From an uncultured Lachnospiraceae bacterium (GTDB taxonomy: Bacteria; Bacillota; Clostridia; Lachnospirales; Lachnospiraceae): a stretch of DNA of 64,000 nucleotides. Of the stretch, positions 25,684 to 34,865 are shown piece after piece. The notes under the pieces are model-generated. The model saw nothing but the letters and a program-made list of their open reading frames with translations. It was not told where the DNA came from and did not search any database. The position numbers and the translations under genes were made by a program. Positions within the stretch are counted from its first letter, which is position 1; every line of letters begins with the position of its first letter. Location: the NCBI GenBank assembly GCA_944376125.1, contig CALWBQ010000047.1:25177-89176 (forward strand), written 5' to 3'.

Positions 25684-25692
25684 ATTATACCA
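25684..25692 (-). promoter_or_regulatory. Extended -10 promoter upstream of the repeat
   Basis: The minus strand reads TGGTATAAT, an extended -10 (TGn plus a perfect hexamer). No good -35 is visible. Transcription from here would cross the inverted repeat before reaching the gene at 25489. Confidence 0.6.
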
Positions 25693-25755
25693 CATGGGGA
25701 AGTGTCAGACATCACTTTTTTCTATTGTTTTTCGCAGGTCTGTTCTCTGATCCGG

Positions 25756-26802
25756 TCAGTCTGACAGCCCGGTCTCCAGATCCTGCAGCATGATATCCAA
25801 GGCCTGGATCCCGCCCTCAGCCGTGTACCACACTGCCGGGTGAGCCAGGTAGACTATGTTTCCGTTTTTGTAAACATCCATGCCCATCACCAGCTCATTT
25901 TCCACAATCTCCTGGGCGAGTTCTGCACCCTCCGTGCTGATGGCTGCATCCCGGTCCATGACGAACATATATTCCGGATTTTTTTCCACCACGAATTCAA
26001 AGGAAGCCTCATTGCCGTGGGTCGAGGTGGCTGTGTCTGCATCTACGCCCACGTTGTCAAAGCCGATCTCTCTGCCGATGATGGAGCATCTGCCATCGTT
26101 TCCTAAAATGTTAAAGCTGCCGCTGGTGCACATGCCCACGATGGCGGTCTTCCCAGCCGCAAAATCTGCCAGAGTCTGGATCCTTTCGTCAAAGCCGCTC
26201 ATCAGCTCCTCGACCTCCGCCTCCTTCCCAAACATGGAAGCGATGATCTCAGCGTTGGAGCGAACGCTCTCCACCAGGCCAGTCTCTATATCTGTGGTCA
26301 GGTAGACCACAGGGGCGATCTCAGCAAGGCTGTCATAAGCCGATGCCAGGCGGCCGCCGATAAAGATCACATCCGGCTCGCAGGCCATTACGGCTTCCAG
26401 ATCTGCCTCCTTGATCGTTCCCAGAGCCGCCAGTTCTTCATTTTCAGCGTAGCTCTGAAGGTACTCTATGGAAGTGGAAGCCATGCCCACTACCCTGTCC
26501 CCCTGGCCCAGACTGTCCAAAATATCCAGGGATGCCATATCCAGGATGGCGATGCGCTCGGGATTGTAAGGTACCTCCAGCTGGATCTCCTGCCCGCTCC
26601 CGTCAAGGCTGGTGATGGTGACTGTCTCCGGAGCCGCCTCCGCGCCCTCCGTCTCTGCGTTCTCTGCGGCGGTCTGGGGTTCCGCATCTGCAGCCTGAGT
26701 CTCCGCCGCAGCCGTCGTCGCCTGGGTGCTGTTCCCGCTGCACGCTGCCAGCGCAAACGCAGCGGCCGTCACAGTCATTGCCGATACTAGTCTCTTTTTC
26801 AT
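25756..26802 (-). CDS. Iron-siderophore ABC transporter substrate-binding lipoprotein
   Basis: A 348-residue solute receptor of the FatB/CeuE type. It has a lipoprotein signal (TAAAFALAACSGN), an Ala/Glu/Thr-rich linker (about residues 30-65), then the helical-backbone Fe3+-siderophore receptor fold: NPERIAILDMASLDILDSLGQGDRVVGMAS, GTIKEADLEAVMACEPDVIFIGGR, and ADFAAGKTAIVGMCTSGSFNILGN. The start follows GGAGG at 8 bp. Last gene of the permease-permease-ATPase-receptor operon read on the minus strand. Confidence 0.92.
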   Translation of the reverse strand: MKKRLVSAMTVTAAAFALAACSGNSTQATTAAAETQAADAEPQTAAENAETEGAEAAPETVTITSLDGSGQEIQLEVPYNPERIAILDMASLDILDSLGQGDRVVGMASTSIEYLQSYAENEELAALGTIKEADLEAVMACEPDVIFIGGRLASAYDSLAEIAPVVYLTTDIETGLVESVRSNAEIIASMFGKEAEVEELMSGFDERIQTLADFAAGKTAIVGMCTSGSFNILGNDGRCSIIGREIGFDNVGVDADTATSTHGNEASFEFVVEKNPEYMFVMDRDAAISTEGAELAQEIVENELVMGMDVYKNGNIVYLAHPAVWYTAEGGIQALDIMLQDLETGLSD

Positions 26803-26859
26803 GGTATGTCCCTCCATTTTTTTCTGCCGCAGGCCATGGGCCCCGGCCTGATCATTGGT

Positions 26860-27612
26860 TTAATAGTAAATCGCCAGAGGTTTTCCTTTCACCATCTGGA
26901 TCTCAAAGTCCACCTGATAAATTTCCGAAAGATTTTCCCTGGTCATCACCTCTTCCACGGTGCCAAAGCGGGCAATCTTTCCATCTGCAAAGGCGCAGAT
27001 ATAATCAGAATAAAACGCCGCATAATTGATCTCGTGGAGCACCAGGACCACGGTCTTTCCCAGCTCATCGCAGAGCTTTCTCACAGTCTTCATCATGTTG
27101 GTCGCGTGATAAATGTCCAGGTTATTGGTAGGCTCATCCAGCAGGATATATTCCGTGTCCTGGGCAATGACCATGGCAATGTAGGCCCTCTGCCGCTGGC
27201 CGCCGGAAAGTTCATCGATAAACCGGTCCCGGAATTCCTCCAGCTCCATGTATGCGATGGCCTGGTCTACGATCTTCTCATCCTCTTTTGTCAGCCTTCC
27301 CCCTGAATAGGGAAAACGGCCGAAGGCCACCAGCTCGCTCACTGTCAGCTTCATCTGGATATGGTTGCTCTGGGTCAGAATCGCCAGCTTTTTGGAGAGC
27401 TCCCTGCTCTTCCATTTTCCAATATCCTGCCCTTTAAAATCCACTATTCCAGCGTCCCTGGCAATCAGCCGGGAAATGATCCCCATAACTGTAGATTTGC
27501 CCGCACCGTTGGGGCCGATCAGGGACAGGACTTTGCCTTTTGGAATCTCAAATGAGACGGAATCCACCACTGCCTTGCCGTCATATTTTTTTGTAATCTC
27601 TTTAATAAACAT
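26860..27612 (-). CDS. Iron-siderophore ABC transporter ATP-binding protein
   Basis: A 250-residue FecE/FepC-type ATPase: Walker A GPNGAGKST (about residues 33-41), signature LSGGQRQRAYIA (about 136-147), Walker B YILLDEPTNNLD and the VLHEIN H-loop. MFIKEITKKYDGK is chosen as start because AGAGGG precedes it and it begins 2 bp after the permease stop codon; the open frame runs further upstream inside the permease gene. Confidence 0.93.
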   Translation of the reverse strand: MFIKEITKKYDGKAVVDSVSFEIPKGKVLSLIGPNGAGKSTVMGIISRLIARDAGIVDFKGQDIGKWKSRELSKKLAILTQSNHIQMKLTVSELVAFGRFPYSGGRLTKEDEKIVDQAIAYMELEEFRDRFIDELSGGQRQRAYIAMVIAQDTEYILLDEPTNNLDIYHATNMMKTVRKLCDELGKTVVLVLHEINYAAFYSDYICAFADGKIARFGTVEEVMTRENLSEIYQVDFEIQMVKGKPLAIYY

Positions 27613-27614
27613 CG

Positions 27615-28592
27615 TCACACCCTCTGTCTGGTCAGCAGAAGATACAGGAAGTACACTCCGCCTCCCACTGTGATAAATACGCTGACGGGGATAGAGTATG
27701 TATACACATGCTCCACAATCACCTGGCCGCCTACCAGGACGATCACCCCAAACAATACGGAACCCAGGATCAGCCAACCATGCCTGTAGGTCTTTAAAAG
27801 CTGCCTGGACAGGTTTGCAATAATCAGCCCCAAAAAGGAGATGGGGCCGACCATGGCGGTAGCCACTGCAATGCAGAGCGTCACACCCAGAAGCAGGCGG
27901 CGGATGCAGTTGTCATAATCCACCCCCAGGTTGATGGCCTGATCTTTCCCCAAAGTCAGGACATTTAAAAGTGCCAGATCCTTTCTCAGCACCACAATGA
28001 CGGCGGCCAGGACGATCAGGGAAAAGACAATGATCTCCGAGTTGATATTGCTGAAGCTGGCCACAAGGGTGCTCAGCAGGTTGTCATACTCATTGGGATC
28101 CATCACCCTCACCAGGGTGGACTGGATGCTGGAGAAAAAGGAGGTGAGCACCGTCCCGATCAGCAGCACGTAGAGCACATTGTGGTTGGTTTTTTTGAAA
28201 AAATAGCTGTAGATCAGGGTGGCCGCCACCGCCATAATCACCAGATCCACCGCAAAAGAGGCGTTGGCATTGACCGCCAGCAGACTCCCGGAGCCTGCGA
28301 AAAACACAACCGCCGTGTGGATCAGGGTGTACAGGGAGTTCATCCCCAGCAGACAGGGAGTCACGATGGTATTGTTGATCACAGACTGAAAAACCAGGGA
28401 AGCTCCCCCGATGGCAAAGGCGGTGATCACCATGGCAGCCAGCTTTGGCGCCCGGATATGCATGGCGTACAGAAACAGCTTCTCATTGCTGAACTTGACA
28501 CCCACCAGCATATAGGCAGCGGCTGCCAGAACTGCCAGCAGAACCAGAACCGCCAGCCTCCGCAAGTTCCGCCCATGGGCCCGGTTGTTCAT
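27615..28592 (-). CDS. Iron-siderophore ABC permease, FecCD family (second)
   Basis: A 325-residue permease with about nine membrane helices. Family blocks include RAPKLAAMVITAFAIGGASLVFQSVINN, LGKDQAINLGVDYD and VGPISFLGLIIANLSRQLLKTYRH, followed by the C-terminal helix pair. Its start codon overlaps the stop codon of the upstream permease (ATGA), so the two are translationally coupled and form a heterodimeric channel. Confidence 0.93.
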   Translation of the reverse strand: MNNRAHGRNLRRLAVLVLLAVLAAAAYMLVGVKFSNEKLFLYAMHIRAPKLAAMVITAFAIGGASLVFQSVINNTIVTPCLLGMNSLYTLIHTAVVFFAGSGSLLAVNANASFAVDLVIMAVAATLIYSYFFKKTNHNVLYVLLIGTVLTSFFSSIQSTLVRVMDPNEYDNLLSTLVASFSNINSEIIVFSLIVLAAVIVVLRKDLALLNVLTLGKDQAINLGVDYDNCIRRLLLGVTLCIAVATAMVGPISFLGLIIANLSRQLLKTYRHGWLILGSVLFGVIVLVGGQVIVEHVYTYSIPVSVFITVGGGVYFLYLLLTRQRV

Positions 28593-29647
28593 GAGCTCTC
28601 ACCTCCTCCCTGGGAAACTGCCGCCCTGGAGGCCGCAGCCCCGCATCCGGAATCGGAAGCCGCCTGAAGTCTGACCGACCGCCTCCCGTGCTTCAGCCGG
28701 TACAGCAGCAGTCCGATAAATATCATGCTCCCCAGGATTCCCACCACCAGCTCGATGGGCAGCTCGTAGGGGTGGATCACCACTCTTCCGATCATATCGC
28801 AGACCAGGACAAATATGGCCCCGAACAGAGCCGTATCCGCCAGTGTTCCCCGGATCTTGTCCCCCTTAAACATGGCCACAATATTGGGGACAATCAGGCC
28901 AATATAGGAAATCGCTCCCACAACAACCACCACAGAGGCGGTGATCATGGCGGCGATGGTCAGGCCGGCAAAGAGAACCAGATTGTAATGGACGCCCAGA
29001 TTTTTAGAAAAATCCTTCCCCATTCCCACGATATTGAAATGGTTGGCAAAGACAAATGCCAGGATCACCATGGGCACCACCAGATAGACGATCTCGTACC
29101 TTCCCCTCATCACCAGCGAGAAATGTCCCACCAGCCAGGAAGACAGAGCCTGAGTCATCTCATATTGATAGGCCAGGTAATTGGTGATTCCTCCCACCAC
29201 ATTGCCGAACATGATCCCCACCAGAGGTACCATGACGGCATCCTTAAAGCGGATCCGCTGGATGAACCAGACAAAGATCCAGGTGCCGAGAATCGCCGTG
29301 ACAAATGCGAACACGGCTCTGCTCCACAGGGTAGACTGGGGCATAAAGATCAGCGCCAGAAGGATCCCCAACTGAGCCGACGAGATCGTTGCCCCGGTGG
29401 TCGGAGACACAAATTTATTCATACACAGCTGCTGCATAATCAGGCCCGCAGTACTCATTCCCACGCCGGTGCACAGGATTGCCAGAAGCCTGGGAAGTCT
29501 GGACACCAGAAAAATCTTCCACTGCTCTGCATTCCCCGCGGCCAGGGCCGACAGCTTTACGTCGATCACGCCGACAAAAAGGGAAGCGAAAGATAAAGCA
29601 AGCAGAATTGCTGCCAGAATCCATGTCAGTTTTCTTCCTTTGATAAT
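28589..29647 (-). CDS. Iron-siderophore ABC permease, FecCD family (first), non-ATG start
   Basis: A permease of about 352 residues with RLPRLLAILCTGVGMSTAGLIMQQLCMNKFVSPTTGAT, GKDFSKNLGVHYN and GAISYIGLIVPNIVAMFKGDKIRG blocks typical of FecCD. The first membrane helix (KLTWILAAILLALSFASLFVG) is encoded upstream of the only in-frame GTG (29569) and no ATG, GTG or TTG precedes it back to an in-frame TAA. A strong AGGGAGG site lies 5 bp before an ATT (29645-29647) and 8 bp before an ATC (29642-29644), so the start is most likely one of these rare codons. A start at the internal GTG would delete the first helix and has no ribosome site. First gene of the operon. Confidence 0.87.
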   Translation of the reverse strand: MIKGRKLTWILAAILLALSFASLFVGVIDVKLSALAAGNAEQWKIFLVSRLPRLLAILCTGVGMSTAGLIMQQLCMNKFVSPTTGATISSAQLGILLALIFMPQSTLWSRAVFAFVTAILGTWIFVWFIQRIRFKDAVMVPLVGIMFGNVVGGITNYLAYQYEMTQALSSWLVGHFSLVMRGRYEIVYLVVPMVILAFVFANHFNIVGMGKDFSKNLGVHYNLVLFAGLTIAAMITASVVVVVGAISYIGLIVPNIVAMFKGDKIRGTLADTALFGAIFVLVCDMIGRVVIHPYELPIELVVGILGSMIFIGLLLYRLKHGRRSVRLQAASDSGCGAAASRAAVSQGGGESS

Positions 29648-29742
29648 GATTTCCTCCCTTCTGTCACATTTTTATTTCACCGGGAGGCGAACAGCCCGCG
29701 TCATACGGTGTTCCCGTCCTGCCCGGCATAAAGACAGAAGAA

Positions 29743-29772
29743 ATTATATCACAGTTAGTCTTTTCTAACTAA
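29743..29772 (-). promoter_or_regulatory. Promoter and palindromic operator of the siderophore operon
   Basis: On the minus strand a perfect TATAAT (29743-29748) is preceded at 18 bp by TTAGTT (29767-29772). Between them lies the perfect palindrome AGTTAG-N6-CTAACT (29753-29770), which also satisfies the LysR-type T-N11-A pattern. A protein bound here would block the promoter. An almost identical palindrome overlaps the promoter of the LysR gene. Otherwise 29648-29841 holds no gene. Confidence 0.72.
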
Positions 29773-29841
29773 TATGGATTCGGCATAGCTCCGCTTGCCT
29801 GTTTTGTTATAGCTCCGTCTCGAAAAAATAGGTTTCTGTGT

Positions 29842-30762
29842 CTATGTCTCCGCCCTGCAGCCCAGCCGCTCCTTTAACAAACATACAAATTCTTCCGCCG
29901 GTCTGCTGAGCGTCTGTCCGGCAGCCGCGGCATATCCCACCGTCAGCACCGGCTCGCAGCCGATGATGGGGAGGATCCGGATGTCATGGATCCAGACCCT
30001 CTCCTCCGGCAGCCCGATCCCCAGGCCACAGAGGTCTGTATGCATCAGGGTGTTGACATAGACGAAATCGCTGTTGCTGCAGATCATATTATGAAGGTTC
30101 TCACTGTTGAGGACGCCCATGCTCACCGCCTCCAGGTGGTGCTCCATGGAAAAATAGTCTCTGGCTCCCCGGATAAATTTCAGGCTGGAGAGCTCCTCAA
30201 ATTTTACGCTGTCCCTGGTATAAAGAGGATGGTTCGGGCCCACAAACAGACACAGTTCCCGGTCTCCCAGGTGATGAAATTCCTGGCGCTTGTGGCCCAG
30301 AATATGGCAGAATGCGGCCTCATGCTTTTTCGCCAGGACCACCACCCCGATTTCAGAGATCCCCTTTTTCACATAGTCTGTTACTTCCTCCACTGTCCCC
30401 TGAAGGTGTTCGATCACATATTTTCCCCGGGTCTCCTGGTAAAATTCCAGCAGCAGACCGGCCAGAAAATTGCTGGAATAGGTGGCTATCGACAGCTTTT
30501 TCCCCGGATTGGCAGGGGCCATACTGCGGATGAGACCCGCATTCTTCAGAATATTTCCGGCGTATTCCCGGATCGTCTCCCCAAAAGGCGTCAGGCGGAT
30601 TCCTTTGCTCCCCCGCTCGAACAGCTCTCTCCCCAGCTCTCTCTCCAGGCTGGAGATCACCTTGCTCACATTTGGCTGCGTTGTATAGAGACATGCGGCG
30701 GCTTTGTTGAAACTCCCCTGCTCGCAGCATGCCACAAAATATTCCAGTTGTCTGATATCCAT
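29842..30762 (-). CDS. LysR-family transcriptional regulator
   Basis: A 306-residue LTTR: an N-terminal winged helix-turn-helix (MDIRQLEYFVACCEQGSFNKAAACLYTTQPNVSKVISSLE, residues 1-40) followed by the effector-binding domain (about 90-300) with the SIATYSSNF and DRELCLFVGPNHPLY blocks. The start follows GGGGAG. It lies upstream of the siderophore importer on the same strand, separated by about 190 bp that hold the operon promoter. The shared operator makes it the best candidate regulator of the importer and of itself. Effector unknown. Confidence 0.9.
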   Translation of the reverse strand: MDIRQLEYFVACCEQGSFNKAAACLYTTQPNVSKVISSLERELGRELFERGSKGIRLTPFGETIREYAGNILKNAGLIRSMAPANPGKKLSIATYSSNFLAGLLLEFYQETRGKYVIEHLQGTVEEVTDYVKKGISEIGVVVLAKKHEAAFCHILGHKRQEFHHLGDRELCLFVGPNHPLYTRDSVKFEELSSLKFIRGARDYFSMEHHLEAVSMGVLNSENLHNMICSNSDFVYVNTLMHTDLCGLGIGLPEERVWIHDIRILPIIGCEPVLTVGYAAAAGQTLSRPAEEFVCLLKERLGCRAET

Positions 30763-30779
30763 CGTGTTCTCCCCTCTTG

Positions 30780-30824
30780 AGTTAGTTTCGTATAACTATA
30801 AAAGAAAATTCCTGAGAATGTCAA
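30780..30824 (-). promoter_or_regulatory. Promoter and operator of the LysR gene
   Basis: On the minus strand a perfect TTGACA (30819-30824) and TATAGT (30795-30800) are 18 bp apart. The palindrome AGTTAG-N6-ATAACT (30780-30797, one arm mismatch) overlaps the -10 and the start site. It has the same length, spacing and arms as the palindrome at 29753-29770, which suggests autorepression. The rest of 30825-30952 shows nothing I can assign. Confidence 0.7.
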
Positions 30825-30952
30825 GCGGTTTTTCAGGTATTCCCTTTCTATGATAGCTCTTTGCCAGCCCTATTATGAAATGGATATTCGGCAGCTCATT
30901 CCGGCGGGATAGTTTGTCGTGCTGTGAGGCAGGGGACTTGATGGAAAAATGG

Positions 30953-31007
30953 AATAAAAAACGATCGCGGCCATCCACAGTGCTGAATGGCCGCGATCAT
31001 TTTTTAT
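30953..31007. terminator. Terminator downstream of smpB
   Basis: GATCGCGGCCAT (30963-30974) pairs perfectly with ATGGCCGCGATC (30987-30998). A-runs before and T-runs after the stem give a U-tract on both strands; it most likely ends the secG-rnr-smpB transcript on the minus strand. Confidence 0.9.
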
Positions 31008-31069
31008 TCATCTTCAATTACAACTCTGATACGGTAGTATTTCTTTGAATTGTTCGGGACAAGGCAGTG

Positions 31070-31537
31070 TCAATACAGATTCTTCACTTTAAACTCTCTC
31101 TCCAGCTCGCGGCGTTGGTCCTTCTTGGCAATGTCGGCCCTCTTATCGTACAGCTTTTTGCCCCGCGCCAGGCCGATCTCCACCTTCACCAGGCTCCCCT
31201 TAAAGTAGACCTGAAGAGGGACAAGCGTCAGCCCCTTCTCCGCGATCTTTCCAGCCAGCTTGTGGATCTCCGCCTTGTGCATCAGGAGTTTCCTCGGCCT
31301 TAACGGATCTTTGTTGAAAATATTTCCTTTTTCGTAAGGGTTTACGTGCATACCGTAAATATAGACCTCTCCGTTCTGGATCCGGACAAAAGCCTCCTTG
31401 ATGCTGCATTTCCCCATGCGGATAGATTTGACCTCAGTTCCATACAGCTCAATCCCTGTCTCATACTTTTCTTCAATAAAATAGTCGTGGTACGCCTTTT
31501 TATTATTGGCGATCAGCTTAAATGCGTCTCTTCCCAT
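31070..31537 (-). CDS. smpB: SsrA-binding protein SmpB
   Basis: A 155-residue protein that delivers tmRNA to stalled ribosomes. It has [32 protein letters not shown] and the [17 protein letters not shown] signature near the C terminus. MGRDAFK is used as start since AGGAGG lies 9 bp upstream; an ATG two codons earlier is only 3 bp from the site. It follows rnr by 16 bp. No tmRNA gene is visible next to it in this window. Confidence 0.96.
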   Translation of the reverse strand: MGRDAFKLIANNKKAYHDYFIEEKYETGIELYGTEVKSIRMGKCSIKEAFVRIQNGEVYIYGMHVNPYEKGNIFNKDPLRPRKLLMHKAEIHKLAGKIAEKGLTLVPLQVYFKGSLVKVEIGLARGKKLYDKRADIAKKDQRRELEREFKVKNLY

Positions 31538-31553
31538 GTGCATCTTCCTCCTG

Positions 31554-33686
31554 TTATTCCTCCGCCTTGACGGGAATAAAGTCGATGGTCTTCAGCATCC
31601 TGTCCGTGTTCATCACCCGAACCCGAATCCTCTGGCCCAGCTTATAGGTCTTCCTCGTCATCTCGCCTGTAAGCTCATAGTGTTCTTCATCGAATATATA
31701 ATAATCGTCATCCAGCGCGTTCATCCGGATCATCCCCTCCACCGTGTTGGGAAGCTCTACGTAAAGCCCCCAATTGGTAACGCCAGAGATCACGCCGTCA
31801 AACTCTTCCCCGATATACCGGGACATATATTCACATTTTTTTAATTTTTCTGTCTCCCTCTCTGCCTCGTCAGCCCGCCTCTCCAGGGCGGATGTCTTTA
31901 CAGCCACCTCCGGCAGGATTTCCTCATAGTGAGCGATTCTCCGCTCCCCAAGGCCGGATTTCAGGCTTTCTTTGATGATCCTATGGATCTGAAGATCCGG
32001 ATAGCGCCGGATCGGGGACGTAAAATGGGTGTAATAGCTGGCCGCCAGACCAAAATGCCCTGTGCATTGGACACTGTATCTGGCCTGCTTTAGGGATCGA
32101 AGGGTCAGCCTGCTGATCAGGGCCTCCTGCGGCGTATTCTCCACCTTCTCCAGGAGCTTCTGGATCTCTTTGGGATGGATCTCCCCGTGGGACGTTCGGA
32201 TGAACAGCCCAAAATTGTGGATGAATGTAGCCAGCTGCTTCATCTTTTCCGGATCGGGATTTTCATGGGTCCGGTACAGGAAGGGAAGCTGCCTCCAGTA
32301 GAAGTCCTCCGCTACGGTCTCGTTGGCCGCCAGCATAAAGTCCTCGATCAGCTTTGTGGCCGCATTCCTCTCATAGGGCCTGATCTCCAGAGGCTTGCCC
32401 TTCCCGTCCAGGATGATCTTGCTCTCCGGAAAGTCAAAGTCAATGGCTCCCCGCTTTGCCCTTCTCTCCCTCAGGATTTCTGACAGCTCTCTCATCAGCT
32501 GGAACATGGGCACGAAGTCCCGATATTTCTCCATGAGAACTTCATCCTGATAAGTGATGATTCCGTTAACTGCAGTGTAAGTCATCCTGCGATCTACCCG
32601 GATAACCGTCTCCGCGATCTGGTGATCCAGGATCTCCCCCTTCTCGCTAATCTCCATCAGGCAGCTCAGGGCAAGCCGGTCGCAGCCCTCATTGAGGGAA
32701 CAGATGCCGTTGCTGAGCCGGTGGGGAAGCATAGGGATCACCCGGTCCACCAGGTAAACGCTGGTCCCCCGTCTCAGAGCCTCCCGGTCCAGGGCGCTTC
32801 CCTCTTTGACGTAGTGGCTCACATCCGCAATGTGGACCCCCAGATGGTACCGGTCCCCCTCTTTGGTCAGGGTCACGGCATCGTCCAGATCCTTGGCGTC
32901 CTCCCCGTCAATGGTCACGGTCTGGAGTCCTCTCAGGTCCAGCCTTCCCGCCGTCTGGGACTCCTCCACCTCCTCCGGGGCTGCCCCGGCTTCCCTCATC
33001 ACCTCTTCCGGAAATACCTCAGGGAGGCCGTAGGCACGGACGATGGACAGAATGTCCGTCCCCGGGTCGCCTGCATGGCCCAGGATCTCTGTGATCTTCC
33101 CCTCCGGATTCTTCCCTGGGCCTCCAAAATCCTCTATCTCCGCCACTACCTTATGGCCTGTGACGGCGCCCATGTCCTTTTCTTTGGAGATAAAAATATC
33201 TCTGGAAATCTTAGGATTGTCCGGAATCACAAACCCAAAATTTTTATTTTTCTGGAAATACCCAATAACCTCCCGGTTGGCATGCTCCAGGATCCGAAGG
33301 ACAGCTCCCTCCGCTCTCTTAGTGCCTGACTCCCTCTCGATCACGATCTGCACCCGGTCGCCATTCAATGCTCCCCGGGTCTTTTCCTCCGGAATAAAGA
33401 CATCCTGGTCCATCCCCTCCACTGTGACAAATCCAAATCCTCTGGGATGGCCTGAAAAAATTCCATTGACAGAAAAGCTCTCCGGCTTTCCGTATTTTCC
33501 TTTTTTTGAGATTCCGGCAGCCCCTTCCGCCACCAGAATATCCAGAACCTCCTGCAGTTCCTCCCTCTGCCCTTTGGGGATATTCAGTAAAGCGGCAATC
33601 TCCTTCGCTTTCATCGGAACGTATGCGGGGTCGCGGAACAATGCAGTCAGCATTGCCTTCCGTTCTGCTAATTTTTTCTCTTCCAT
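31554..33686 (-). CDS. rnr: Ribonuclease R
   Basis: A 710-residue 3'-5' exoribonuclease of the RNB family. In order: an N-terminal helix-turn-helix (residues 1-60), cold-shock domains (about 65-220), the RNB catalytic domain with [15 protein letters not shown] (about 258-272) and its Asp cluster, and a C-terminal S1 domain (about 625-705). The secG-rnr-smpB order is the conserved Firmicutes arrangement linked with trans-translation. Length is normal. A terminator-like hairpin after secG suggests rnr also has partial independent control. Confidence 0.97.
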   Translation of the reverse strand: MEEKKLAERKAMLTALFRDPAYVPMKAKEIAALLNIPKGQREELQEVLDILVAEGAAGISKKGKYGKPESFSVNGIFSGHPRGFGFVTVEGMDQDVFIPEEKTRGALNGDRVQIVIERESGTKRAEGAVLRILEHANREVIGYFQKNKNFGFVIPDNPKISRDIFISKEKDMGAVTGHKVVAEIEDFGGPGKNPEGKITEILGHAGDPGTDILSIVRAYGLPEVFPEEVMREAGAAPEEVEESQTAGRLDLRGLQTVTIDGEDAKDLDDAVTLTKEGDRYHLGVHIADVSHYVKEGSALDREALRRGTSVYLVDRVIPMLPHRLSNGICSLNEGCDRLALSCLMEISEKGEILDHQIAETVIRVDRRMTYTAVNGIITYQDEVLMEKYRDFVPMFQLMRELSEILRERRAKRGAIDFDFPESKIILDGKGKPLEIRPYERNAATKLIEDFMLAANETVAEDFYWRQLPFLYRTHENPDPEKMKQLATFIHNFGLFIRTSHGEIHPKEIQKLLEKVENTPQEALISRLTLRSLKQARYSVQCTGHFGLAASYYTHFTSPIRRYPDLQIHRIIKESLKSGLGERRIAHYEEILPEVAVKTSALERRADEAERETEKLKKCEYMSRYIGEEFDGVISGVTNWGLYVELPNTVEGMIRMNALDDDYYIFDEEHYELTGEMTRKTYKLGQRIRVRVMNTDRMLKTIDFIPVKAEE

Positions 33687-33768
33687 ACAACCTCTTTCTG
33701 TCTATGATGGTGAACCGGGTTTTCTCCGGTTGTCAGGCGGCGCATGAATTTCACAGGAAGCGCTTCCT

Positions 33769-33803
33769 AATGAAACAAAAACACCCTTGTTTCCAAGAGT
33801 GTT
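33769..33803 (-). terminator. Terminator downstream of secG
   Basis: On the minus strand a 10-bp stem (arms 33780-33789 and 33794-33803, loop GAAA) is followed by TTTTTGTTTC. It lies between secG and rnr, so most transcripts from secG may stop here with some read-through. Confidence 0.85.
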
Positions 33804-33822
33804 TGTTCTGCATCTTTATCAA

Positions 33823-34059
33823 TTAGTACAGGATATTTATCACCAACGCCAGGATCAAAAACACAATGCATCCCCACTTGGTAAATTTCTCCAGGGTTCC
33901 CTCCATAGAACGCCCTTTATTTCTTCCCCAGTATGTCTCGGCTGCTCCTGAGATCGCACCCAGACCTGCGGATTTTCCCTCCTGCATCAAAATGATGGCA
34001 GAAATTGCAATGCCCAACACTACTAAAATAACTGATAAAATCGTCTCTACGACTGCCAT
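33823..34059 (-). CDS. secG: Preprotein translocase subunit SecG
   Basis: A 78-residue membrane protein with two helices (about residues 4-24 and 57-76) and the conserved middle QEGKSAGLGAISGAAETYWG. It assists SecYE in protein export. The start follows GGAGG; the longer upstream open frame has no ribosome site. Confidence 0.96.
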   Translation of the reverse strand: MAVVETILSVILVVLGIAISAIILMQEGKSAGLGAISGAAETYWGRNKGRSMEGTLEKFTKWGCIVFLILALVINILY

Positions 34060-34166
34060 ATTTCCACCTCCTACGGTCAAACACACATATAATACCATAC
34101 ATTTCGAAAAAAGACAACCTTTTTCCTGTGCTGCTGCCTGTTCACCGTCAGACCGTACAGCTGCTA

Positions 34167-34865
34167 TCATTCAAAAGGAATCTGCGGCTTAATAGCCACC
34201 GCCCGCACCGGCGCGCCATCGGCCTCCGCAGTCTTGAGTGGAAATGCGGTGAGGAAAAACAGGCCGTTCCCCAGCAGCTCCAGGTTTTTCAGGTTCTCCA
34301 GGATGACAAAGCCCTTTTTCTCCTCTCCCAGCAAAAGACATTTGTGCCTGGGCAGAGCCGCATCGTCCACTGGGTCTGCGCTGGCCGTGTCCAGGCCCAT
34401 TCCCTTTTTGCCAGAATCTCTCAGATACCGGCACACTTCCATGCAGGGCACCGGGTAGCGCCCAAAATAGGCTTCCGTCCCCCAGTATTTTTCCCATCCT
34501 GTCAGGAATAATACGAAATCAGCCTGATCCGCCTTCTCTCTCACCCGCTCGATGCAGCTCATGGGGATCTCCGCCTGTAGATCTCCCGGCTCCCCCAGGA
34601 CAGCATCCCGGCAGTCGATCACCAGCGCTGTCCCGGCAAAATGAGACAGATCCATTTCCTCCAGCTTCAGCCCTTCCGGGCTGACGTGGTAAGGGCTGTC
34701 TGCGTGAGTCCCAGCGTGGGATCCCATCTCAATCCAGGTTTCCCGATACCCTTCTCTTTCCCAGTCCGTCTCTGGAGTCACTCTTGGTGCTCTGTCTCCG
34801 GGAAAGACGGGCATGTCCGTCCGAATCGTGTGAGTCAGGTCAATGAAGCGCCAGTTCCTTTCCAT
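34167..34865 (-). CDS. Cyclase-family metal-dependent hydrolase (KynB-like)
   Basis: A 232-residue protein of the cyclase/arylformamidase family. The metal-binding motif MGSHAGTHADSPYHV (about residues 47-61, HxGTHxDxPxH type) and the start FIDLTHTIRTDMPVFPGD are typical. Family members hydrolyse N-formylkynurenine, isatin or other cyclic amides; no tryptophan-degradation genes are nearby, so the substrate is unknown. Its start overlaps the end of the MATE gene by 26 bp. Confidence 0.85.
   Translation of the reverse strand: MERNWRFIDLTHTIRTDMPVFPGDRAPRVTPETDWEREGYRETWIEMGSHAGTHADSPYHVSPEGLKLEEMDLSHFAGTALVIDCRDAVLGEPGDLQAEIPMSCIERVREKADQADFVLFLTGWEKYWGTEAYFGRYPVPCMEVCRYLRDSGKKGMGLDTASADPVDDAALPRHKCLLLGEEKKGFVILENLKNLELLGNGLFFLTAFPLKTAEADGAPVRAVAIKPQIPFE

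Noticed and set aside
28688..29596. 302-codon plus-strand open frame opposite a FecCD permease
   Set aside because: It is His/Gln/Asp-rich low-complexity sequence with no family resemblance, opposite a clear permease.
30960..31069. tmRNA gene beside smpB
   Set aside because: Only a terminator and about 60 nt are present; no tRNA-like ends or tag frame.
33043..33747. 234-codon plus-strand open frame opposite rnr
   Set aside because: Antisense to conserved RNase R catalytic sequence.
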